Shown here: positions 6,986 to 11,862 of the stretch, piece after piece | How the letters are laid out: each line of letters starts with the position of its first letter | Numbering within the stretch: the first letter of the stretch is position 1 | Translations under genes and position numbers: made by a program | Origin: Bacteroidia bacterium | Lineage (GTDB): Bacteria; Bacteroidota; Bacteroidia; AKYH767-A; OLB10 | NCBI GenBank assembly: GCA_025450095.1 | Contig: JANWID010000032.1 | Location: 1-11,862 of the forward strand | DNA length: 11,862 nucleotides | Reading direction: 5' to 3' | The notes under the pieces: model-generated | What the model was told of the DNA's origin: nothing | Database searches by the model: none | What the model saw: only the letters and a program-made list of their open reading frames with translations

Positions 6986-8044
6986 TCAGTTGTGATACAA
7001 CTTCACAGTTTCAATCACATCATCACTGGAATATAACCGGAGGATGTAAGGACCTTTTTTCAGAGATAAACCGGTTTCAAAAATGACTGAATTGATTCCT
7101 TCAAAACCACCCGTTTCCTTTTCACTGATGCTCCTGCCTTCAATTGAAAACAAACGGAGTATATACTGATCATCAGAAGGAGAATCAAAATCAACTGTAA
7201 AATGATCCTGAAATGGATTTGGGTAGACCTTGTTAATTTTTGCTTTATCGGTTTCACTGGTAACCGATGTCGAAATGACTTGCGACAACCTTGAAATACC
7301 ATCGAAGTCAACTTGCTTCAACCGGTAATAATTAATTTTTGAAAGTGGTTCCTTATCGGTGAATTTATATTTGAGAACTGAATTACTGGTCCCGGCTCCT
7401 TCGATTCGGGCAATGGAAGTAAATTCGGTTCCGTTTTGTGATCGTTCGAGTGAAAAATAATCATTGTTGACTTCAGTGTATGTAATCCACCTGATGTCAA
7501 TTGAACCTTTTTCATCCGGGTTTGCACTAAAATTACCCAGTGAAACCGGAAGGGGAGTGAACGTCTTCAGGCAGGCAGTAACATCGCCGTTTTTCATATA
7601 CCATGATTCATTCGCCTTGTTATTTTTCATCGTTACTTTCACCTGGTAATTTCCATCAGCAGGCACCGAAAGACTACGGGAAATACTAAATACTCCATTG
7701 GTAGTATCTCCTAATACTGTATTAGAAAACATAATACTTCCGTTCACCAGGAAATTGACCCAACAGGTATCATCTCCTTCCAGGTTACCTCCCGAATTGA
7801 GACGTAAAGCGATATCAGCTACTTTGTTTGCTTCCCCGGAAACTCCACCGGCATAAAAAACAGGACTGGAATACGTGCAGGTTTGGTTTTTTACATTCCA
7901 ATTAGATGCATTGACAGATCCACAGGTGACACTGTAAGTAGCAGGATTGCTAAAGTCAAGCACGTAGGAACTTACACAATCAGTTGCGTAAGCGTTTTCC
8001 GTTTGCTGAAGTTGGATAAGTGGAACAATTCCCACTGCAACCAA
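6986..8044 (-). CDS. Secreted protein with fibronectin-like domain and T9SS sorting domain; start region interrupted by an amber codon
   Basis: The open frame gives 352 residues from a TTG at 8044, but this start leaves only the second half of a signal peptide (VAVGIVPLIQLQQTENAYA-T). A unique N-terminal domain follows (about 22-160) with several Cys residues and a NANESW-like segment. Next comes the same fibronectin-like unit as in the neighbour (IRWITYTEVNNDYFSLERS; INYYRLKQVDFDGISRLS, about 165-258), and then a complete T9SS domain (VYPNPF at 273-278, ending ETVKLYHN). The true start seems to lie upstream, beyond an in-frame TAG at 8078-8080 that sits where the paralogue at 6097-6804 has Trp17. 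The gene may therefore be a recent pseudogene, may be read through, may start weakly at TTG 8044, or may carry a sequence error. The function is not recognised. Confidence 0.7.
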   Translation of the reverse strand: MVAVGIVPLIQLQQTENAYATDCVSSYVLDFSNPATYSVTCGSVNASNWNVKNQTCTYSSPVFYAGGVSGEANKVADIALRLNSGGNLEGDDTCWVNFLVNGSIMFSNTVLGDTTNGVFSISRSLSVPADGNYQVKVTMKNNKANESWYMKNGDVTACLKTFTPLPVSLGNFSANPDEKGSIDIRWITYTEVNNDYFSLERSQNGTEFTSIARIEGAGTSNSVLKYKFTDKEPLSKINYYRLKQVDFDGISRLSQVISTSVTSETDKAKINKVYPNPFQDHFTVDFDSPSDDQYILRLFSIEGRSISEKETGGFEGINSVIFETGLSLKKGPYILRLYSSDDVIETVKLYHN

Positions 8045-8131
8045 TGCAGCGATCGATATAACAACTACTTTTTTCTTCTAGGTTGTCTTTTGCCTGATCT
8101 GGGTTCTGGTACGGCTATACTTTTTCTTCAA
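8045..8131 (-). pseudogene. Severed 5' end of the secreted-protein gene (basic signal-peptide region ending in TAG)
   Basis: Read on the minus strand in the frame of the 6986-8044 gene, the segment from a TTG at 8131 encodes a basic stretch (KKKYSRTRTQIRQKTT), then TAG at 8078-8080, then KKKVVVISIAA, which runs straight into the open frame. It aligns with residues 1-30 of the 6097-6804 protein (RNRFRVSQKIKW, then RRAVIVLSVAA), with the TAG opposite TGG (Trp). The match on both sides of the stop shows that this is former or hidden coding sequence. An in-frame TAA lies farther upstream, and no ATG lies between it and the TAG. Confidence 0.65.
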
Positions 8132-8211
8132 AATTCCGTGTTTAAAAGCGGTTTTTACGTTATTATTGCGTTATGGTTACTTGCAAATGTCTGAAATCCA
8201 AAATATCAGGA

Positions 8212-8280
8212 CGCAGTAAGCAGTAGGCAGTTGGCAGTCGGCAATAGGCAGCACCCAGTAAACGGTAAGCAGTAAGCAAT
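8212..8280. repeat. Module A repeat, copy 3
   Basis: A run of degenerate seven-base units (GCAGTAA, GCAGTAG, GCAGTTG, GCAGTCG, GCAATAG) is followed by looser copies. It has the same orientation as the copies after rodA and at 5838. It forms the left arm of a larger inverted arrangement with 8512-8588. Confidence 0.7.
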
Positions 8281-8315
8281 TTGAAGTCTGCTGTAGAAAA
8301 TTAACTGCGGATTAA

Positions 8316-8439
8316 CGTAGGGACAGCATGCTGCTGTCCGAACTGTATAGTTGCATGCTGGAGTCCGAACTGTAAAGTTGCATGCTGCTGTCCGATTTAA
8401 TCTTGTTTCTTTTCAAGCGGACAGCAGCATGCTGTCCTT
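8316..8439. repeat. Cluster of four module B palindromic repeats
   Basis: Four versions of a GCATGCTGCTGTCC element are seen: 8316-8343, 8349-8373, 8376-8398 and, inverted, 8418-8439. The first and last contain GGACAGCATGCTGCTGTCC (8321-8339) and its exact reverse complement (8419-8437), so the cluster could fold into a long hairpin. The inner two begin TTGCATGCTG and are less complete. Confidence 0.7.
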
Positions 8440-8469
8440 ACATCAGATAAAAAAATCTTGTTCCTTTTC
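8400..8469. repeat. Two copies of module C (ATCTTGTTYCTTTTC)
   Basis: ATCTTGTTTCTTTTC at 8400-8414 and ATCTTGTTCCTTTTC at 8455-8469 flank the inverted module B copy. The reverse complement, with one extra A, is found at 3512-3527, just after the module B copy near rodA. Three occurrences next to module B suggest that it belongs to the same composite repeat. Confidence 0.5.
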
Positions 8470-8511
8470 TTGTTTACTCTCGCAAAATCTAGTTGTGATT
8501 TTTTACAGCAC

Positions 8512-8588
8512 TTTAACTGCTGACTGCCGACTGCTGACTGAAGACTTCCGACTGCTAACTGCCGACTGGAGACTGCCCACTGCCAACT
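8512..8588. repeat. Module A repeat, copy 4, inverted, running into the pheS stop
   Basis: Units such as CTGCCGACTGCTGACTG are the reverse complement of the module A type seen elsewhere in the window. The array continues up to the pheS stop codon (8587-8589), so the last bases of pheS directly abut the repeat. No open frame here looks real. Confidence 0.7.
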
Positions 8589-9609
8589 AACTTTCCCCAC
8601 GAAACTGCTCCAAAAACCGGATATCATTTTCAAAATAAAGACGGAGATCTTTTATGGTATATTTCAGCATGGCGATTCGTTCCACACCCATGCCGAATGC
8701 AAAGCCGGAATAAATTTTTGAGTCGATGTTGCAATTCTCAAGCACGTTTGGATCAACCATTCCGCAACCCATGATCTCCAACCAACCGGTGTATTTGCAA
8801 ACATTACATCCTTTTCCACCACAAATGTTGCATGAAATATCCATTTCAGCCGAAGGTTCGGTGAACGGGAAATAGGAGGGACGCAGGCGGATTTGTGAAT
8901 TTTCGCCAAACATTTCCTTCGCGAAATAAAGCAGTGTTTGTTTCAGATCGGCGAACGAAACATTTTTGTCAATGTACAAACCTTCAACCTGGTGAAACAG
9001 GCAATGCGCTCGTGCGGAAATGGCTTCATTCCGGTATACTCTGCCCGGAGCAACAATGCGGATCGGTGGCTTTGTGGATTCCATCACCCGAACCTGCACA
9101 GAAGACGTGTGCGTGCGTAATGCTTTTCCCCATTCATCATCCATAAAAAAAGTATCCTGCATATCACGGGCGGGATGCTCAGGAGGAAAATTCAATGCGG
9201 TGAAATTATGCCAGTCATCTTCTATTTCCGGTCCTTCAGCAACGGTATAGCCGATGCGGTTAAAAATTTCAACAATACGATTGCGGATAATTGAAACCGG
9301 GTGACGTGCTCCTGAATGATTCGGTTCGCCCGGCAGCGTCAGATCCAGTGTCGGACCAGATGCAGCATCAGAGTCTGCATATTGTTCTGTAAATGCTCGC
9401 AGTTTTTCTTCGGCTTTTACTTTCAGCTCGTTTACTTTCAGTCCGAAGCTTTTGCGTTCTTCCGGTTGTACTTGTTTCATCTCTGCAAACAACGTAGCCA
9501 GATGACCCTTTTTGCTCAGGAAACGTAACCGGAATTGTTCGAGCTGTTCGCGTGTTTCTGCACGAAAGTGCTCAACTTCTGAAATCAGCGCATCAATTTT
9601 ATCGTACAT
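8587..9609 (-). CDS. pheS: Phenylalanine--tRNA ligase alpha subunit
   Basis: This 340-residue cytoplasmic protein is the catalytic subunit of the (alpha-beta)2 enzyme that charges tRNA-Phe with phenylalanine using ATP. Residues 1-80 form the N-terminal coiled-coil arm that contacts tRNA. The class II core follows: LPG...HP (92-104), motif 2 in PGRVYRNEAISARAH (188-202) leading to FHQVEGLYID, the Phe-pocket region FPFTEPSAEMDI (247-258), a four-Cys cluster (Cys260, 263, 268, 271), and motif 3 GFAFGMGVERIAMLKY (302-317). The length is normal for the family. The ATG at 9609 gives the expected N-terminus. The beta subunit gene pheT is not adjacent on either side within the window; separation of pheS and pheT is common in Bacteroidota. 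Confidence 0.97.
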   Translation of the reverse strand: MYDKIDALISEVEHFRAETREQLEQFRLRFLSKKGHLATLFAEMKQVQPEERKSFGLKVNELKVKAEEKLRAFTEQYADSDAASGPTLDLTLPGEPNHSGARHPVSIIRNRIVEIFNRIGYTVAEGPEIEDDWHNFTALNFPPEHPARDMQDTFFMDDEWGKALRTHTSSVQVRVMESTKPPIRIVAPGRVYRNEAISARAHCLFHQVEGLYIDKNVSFADLKQTLLYFAKEMFGENSQIRLRPSYFPFTEPSAEMDISCNICGGKGCNVCKYTGWLEIMGCGMVDPNVLENCNIDSKIYSGFAFGMGVERIAMLKYTIKDLRLYFENDIRFLEQFRGES

Positions 9610-9624
9610 ATTTTAATTCAAAAA

Positions 9625-9660
9625 TTTAAATGCCAAATAGAAACCCATTCGGCATTTAAA
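9625..9660. repeat. Inverted repeat upstream of pheS
   Basis: TTTAAATGCC (9625-9634) and GGCATTTAAA (9651-9660) form a perfect 10-bp stem with a 16-base loop, 16 bp before the pheS ATG on the minus strand. It could be a leader hairpin or an operator. No T-tract follows on the minus strand, so it is not an obvious terminator. Confidence 0.45.
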
Positions 9661-9665
9661 GTTAA

Positions 9666-9721
9666 TGGGAACCTCTAAAAATCTACTTATACTGCGTTAT
9701 GCGAATTTTTAGAGATTCCCA
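9666..9721. repeat. 56-bp palindromic element between the isomerase gene and pheS
   Basis: A 17-bp inverted repeat with one mismatch (TGGGAACCTCTAAAAAT at 9666-9682 and its partner at 9705-9721) encloses a 22-base loop. No T-tract follows on either strand, which argues against a simple terminator. The size and sharp ends suggest a dispersed palindromic repeat or a miniature transposon remnant, but only one copy is in the window. Confidence 0.5.
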
Positions 9722-9737
9722 TATTGAAAATAAAGAT

Positions 9738-10406
9738 TTAGTTTATCACTTTCACCGTCATTTTAATATCCTTTTCAGGACGATCGCCGGGTTTGGTTTT
9801 TACCGCTGCAATTGCATCGATTACTTCCATACCTTCAATGACTTCGCCGAATACGGTATAATTCCGGTCAAGCATTGGTGTTCCGCCGAGGGTTGAATAA
9901 TCTTTTTTCTGTTGCTCGGTATATTTGATACCGGAGCGTGATTCCGTTGCAGCAAGTTCTTCAGGAGTATATTTTTTCCCCTGGACAATATAGAACTGAC
10001 ATCCGCTGGAAGCTTTTTCAGGGTTGCCATCGCGTGCAGCGCATAAAGTACCTTTTTTGTGTACAAGCTGGTCGTTAATTTCAGCGGGAATTTTGTAACC
10101 AACATCACCGGCACCCAGCATTTTTTCAGGCGGAGCATCTTTTGACTGCGGGTCACCACCCTGGATCATAAATTCTTTAATGACCCGGTGAAACAACAAG
10201 CCGTCATAAAATCCTTCTGAAGCAAGCTTGATAAAATTGTCGCGATGCTTGGGCGTTTCATTATACAACCTGATTTTCATTGTACCGAAATCAGTAGTAA
10301 TTTGGACGATGCGGTCTTTGGAGCTGTCGGCAGCTTTCTTGTTTTGAGCCTGTATCACCAGTACCGGTGTTGACAGGAATGTAAGAAGTAGCAGGATTTT
10401 TTTCAT
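9738..10406 (-). CDS. Exported cyclophilin-type peptidyl-prolyl cis-trans isomerase
   Basis: This 222-residue protein catalyses proline isomerisation during protein folding, most likely in the periplasm. Residues 1-20 are a signal peptide (MKKILLLLTF, ending VIQA) without a lipobox Cys. The cyclophilin domain begins at about residue 33 and carries the FHRVIKEFMIQGGDP motif (72-86, active-site Arg74), a KKGTLCAARDGNPEKASSGCQFYI segment (117-140), and FGEVIEGMEVID (186-197). An insert of about 40 residues (143-180, rich in Tyr, Glu and Lys) separates the last strands, as often seen in Bacteroidota members of the family. It lies upstream of pheS on the same strand, but a 128-bp hairpin-rich gap argues for separate transcription. 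The start and signal peptide are unambiguous. Confidence 0.93.
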   Translation of the reverse strand: MKKILLLLTFLSTPVLVIQAQNKKAADSSKDRIVQITTDFGTMKIRLYNETPKHRDNFIKLASEGFYDGLLFHRVIKEFMIQGGDPQSKDAPPEKMLGAGDVGYKIPAEINDQLVHKKGTLCAARDGNPEKASSGCQFYIVQGKKYTPEELAATESRSGIKYTEQQKKDYSTLGGTPMLDRNYTVFGEVIEGMEVIDAIAAVKTKPGDRPEKDIKMTVKVIN

Positions 10407-10467
10407 GATTTGAAGGGGTTTTGTAATGTCGGGGAAACTAATGCTTCCGTTTTTCGTAAATAGCTAT

Positions 10468-10475
10468 TAAATTTG
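10468..10475 (+). promoter_or_regulatory. Candidate -7 promoter element of the small lipoprotein gene
   Basis: TAAATTTG fits the Bacteroidota TAnnTTTG consensus and lies 61 bases before the ATG at 10537, inside the 130-bp region between divergent genes. A T-rich run sits at the usual -33 distance but without a clear TTG. The site is plausible, not proven. Confidence 0.4.
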
Positions 10476-10536
10476 GAGAGAAATTCCCTGTAAGAATTAG
10501 TTGCAATAATAGCAAAATTCCGGGAAACTGAAAGCG

Positions 10537-10878
10537 ATGAGATACCTGATACCATTTGTGTTCGCCTGCCTTATAGGATTTAGCGCCTGTGAGAAAAAAG
10601 GCCCGTCTGATGCCCTGATTACTGTTACTGATTCTGCCGGAAAACGCGTTGCCGGAGCGCTGGTGATCTTACACCAGGATAGCGTAGTAAGCCCGGTAAC
10701 CGGCTCCCAGGCTGTGATTAATGAACAAAAAGTAACTGATGGTTCCGGCCAGGCTGCTTTTACCTTTAAGTTACCGGCGGTTCTGTTTATAGACGCCAGT
10801 AAAGGCAATTTCTCCTGCCGCGATTATATCTCCCTGGAGGAGGATAAGCAGGTGACCAAAACGGTAGTAATCCGTTAA
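10537..10878 (+). CDS. Small lipoprotein with a carboxypeptidase-regulatory-like fold (hypothetical)
   Basis: This 113-residue protein begins with a lipoprotein signal peptide: MRYL, a hydrophobic core, and the lipobox FSAC with the lipid-carrying Cys at residue 18. The mature part starts EKKGPSDALITVTD, then SAGKRVAGALVILHQD and TDGSGQAAFTFKLPA. The alternation of DSAGKxVxGAxV and TDGSGxAxF is typical of small beta-sandwich domains of the carboxypeptidase-regulatory type. It is likely an outer-membrane-anchored periplasmic protein. It is divergent from the isomerase gene and convergent with the next gene, with a 4-bp overlap of stop codons (10875-10878). The exact function is unknown. Confidence 0.75.
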   Translation: MRYLIPFVFACLIGFSACEKKGPSDALITVTDSAGKRVAGALVILHQDSVVSPVTGSQAVINEQKVTDGSGQAAFTFKLPAVLFIDASKGNFSCRDYISLEEDKQVTKTVVIR

Positions 10879-11222
10879 TTGCTTTCTTTAAAATAATCCA
10901 GCACAGCCCGTTTCAATAGCAAATCCTGCTCTTTCAGAGATAGTATGGGTAGCTTGTGTATTAATTCCCAGTGCGGCCATCCTTCCTCATCCATTCCCGT
11001 TAAGGCATAATAGCCGTAGGTGCTCAGCAACCTGCATGTGGCTATATGCATCAGGTCCTGCTTTTCATCCTTCGAAAATTGCTTTTTCCCCTGGCCCAAT
11101 TCCTGCACGCCTATCAGAAACAGGATACCCTGTAGATCAGGTTCCACATCAAACTGATCTGCAAGACGGGAGATCAGATTTGTCCATTCCTGCTTGAGTT
11201 CTTCTATACTTTTAAAGTCCAT
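10875..11222 (-). CDS. Hypothetical protein of 115 residues
   Basis: I do not recognise the family. From the ATG at 11222 the protein is soluble and mostly helical in appearance, begins MDFKSIEELKQEWTNLISRL, and ends LLKRAVLDYFKESN. Distinct segments are LQGILFLIGVQELGQG near residues 29-44, a HIATCRLLSTYGYY stretch in the middle, and GMDEEGWPHWELIHKLP near 75-91. No signal peptide or membrane helix is seen, so it is probably cytoplasmic. The frame stays open for 35 residues upstream, but that extension lies across the promoter region and reads as low-quality coding sequence. A good promoter match lies just before the ATG. It converges on the lipoprotein gene and is divergent from the VWA gene. 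Confidence 0.7.
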   Translation of the reverse strand: MDFKSIEELKQEWTNLISRLADQFDVEPDLQGILFLIGVQELGQGKKQFSKDEKQDLMHIATCRLLSTYGYYALTGMDEEGWPHWELIHKLPILSLKEQDLLLKRAVLDYFKESN

Positions 11223-11230
11223 ATTGTTAA

Positions 11231-11259
11231 CAAAATTACAAACCCGCACGGTACTACAA
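11231..11259 (-). promoter_or_regulatory. Candidate Bacteroidota promoter of the 115-residue protein gene
   Basis: Read on the minus strand, TTG (11257-11259) is followed after 18 bases by TAATTTTG (11231-11238), matching the -33 and -7 pattern (TTG, then TAnnTTTG). The -7 box ends 8 bases before the ATG at 11222, so the transcript would have almost no leader. This supports the short start. Confidence 0.5.
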
Positions 11260-11271
11260 GTAAGTCTTCCA

Positions 11272-11279
11272 TATTTTTG
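11272..11279 (+). promoter_or_regulatory. Candidate -7 element of the VWA gene
   Basis: TATTTTTG on the + strand matches TAnnTTTG and lies 62 bases before the ATG at 11342. No clear -33 TTG is seen. It lies back to back with the minus-strand promoter at 11231-11259, so the two divergent genes may share control. Confidence 0.35.
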
Positions 11280-11341
11280 TAAGGTGGTGTGCTCCGGACC
11301 GTTGAAAACAGGAGGTTTGAGGGGCAAACGGCAGATTAATA

Positions 11342-11862
11342 ATGAATAGAATATTTAAAACGGTAATCCTTTTTTGCCTGTTAATATGTTACACGGGCAA
11401 CGGAATCACTTCTTCAAAAGGAAGGGGAGTTATTGACGTTGTTTTGTGCCTGGATCTTAGCGGCAGCACCAACGGCCTGATCGATGATGTGAGGGAAAAA
11501 CTTTGGGAAATCGTAAACCAGGTGAATTCGTATCGCCCCGCACCCGAATTCCGGATCGGGATAATCGGGTTCTCGCGGCCCAGCTTCAAAGAGGAAAATT
11601 CCTATGTTAAGGTTTTACAACCGCTTACTACCGATTTCGACCTGCTGAATTTTGAGCTTTATAAACTCAGGCCGAGTGTGGAGAAAGGAGATCAGATTGT
11701 TGGAGAGGCAATCCGTGTTGCAGTTAAGAACATGGATTGGTCTAATGATATTGTTGCATTGAAGATAGTGTTCCTTGTCGGGAATGGTATGGTGAATGCC
11801 GGCGGTAAAACGTACCGGGAATCATGCGAGATGGCGGTAAAGCGGAATATATTTGTGACTAC
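11342..11862 (+). CDS. Exported von Willebrand factor type A domain protein (partial, cut by window end)
   Basis: Only the first 173 codons are visible. Residues 1-22 look like a signal peptide or membrane anchor (MNRIFKTVILFCLLICY). A VWA domain follows at once: strand VIDVVLCLD, then the MIDAS metal-binding motif DLSGST (DxSxS), a helix (DDVREKLWEIVNQV), FRIGIIGFS, and later VALKIVFLVGNG before the helix RESCEMAVK. VWA domains usually bind protein partners through a divalent cation. The ATG at 11342 is the first usable start after an in-frame TGA at 11318-11320. The rest of the protein, and so its specific role, lies outside the window. Confidence 0.8.
   Translation, partial: MNRIFKTVILFCLLICYTGNGITSSKGRGVIDVVLCLDLSGSTNGLIDDVREKLWEIVNQVNSYRPAPEFRIGIIGFSRPSFKEENSYVKVLQPLTTDFDLLNFELYKLRPSVEKGDQIVGEAIRVAVKNMDWSNDIVALKIVFLVGNGMVNAGGKTYRESCEMAVKRNIFVT

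Noticed and set aside
8212..8588. CRISPR array
   Set aside because: The units are about seven bases long, degenerate and without unique spacers; no cas genes are present.
8351..8633. Open frames within the repeat block on both strands
   Set aside because: They consist mainly of repeat translated into low-complexity residues (LLTADWRLPTAN type) and overlap pheS or the palindromes.
11310..11315. AGGAGG as Shine-Dalgarno site of the VWA gene
   Set aside because: It is 26 bases before the ATG, too far, and an in-frame stop at 11318-11320 with no start codon in between rules out a nearer start.
11223..11327. 35-residue N-terminal extension of the 115-residue protein
   Set aside because: It covers the best promoter match in the window and does not look like coding sequence; the ATG at 11222 starts a clean helix.

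Overview
The window looks like chromosomal DNA of a member of the Bacteroidota. Three secreted proteins are encoded; two carry recognisable C-terminal type IX secretion (T9SS) sorting domains and the third a degenerate one. Several promoter-like sites fit the Bacteroidota -7 consensus TAnnTTTG. The cell-shape genes run mreD-mrdA-rodA with overlapping ends, and the intergenic regions are full of short degenerate repeats. I cannot name a genus from the sequence.

Layout. (1) Positions 2-3389, + strand: the 3' end of the rod-shape operon, with the C-terminal part of MreD, then PBP2 (transpeptidase) and RodA (SEDS glycosyltransferase), each overlapping the next by a few bases. Together these make and guide lateral-wall peptidoglycan. 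(2) Positions 3390-8586: an accessory-looking block of three minus-strand genes for secreted proteins. The first is an Omp28-like, thioredoxin-fold protein with a glutamine-amidotransferase-like middle part and a T9SS domain. The second and third are paralogues of each other, and the third has an in-frame amber codon in its signal-peptide region. Composite degenerate repeats fill the gaps, and a repeat with a core of about 90 bp lies directly downstream of the first two genes. (3) Positions 8587-10406, minus strand: housekeeping genes pheS (Phe-tRNA synthetase alpha) and an exported cyclophilin-type peptidyl-prolyl isomerase, separated by two hairpin-forming inverted repeats. (4) Positions 10537-11862: a small lipoprotein (+), an unrecognised 115-residue protein (-) that converges on it with a 4-bp stop overlap, and a divergent von Willebrand factor A protein (+) cut by the window end.

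No RNA gene, CRISPR array, integrase or transposase was seen, and I found no strong case for a new multi-gene system. The most informative signals are the Trp-to-amber change in the third secreted-protein gene, the duplicated 3' flanking repeat, and the mosaic of three short repeat modules reused at distant intergenic sites.
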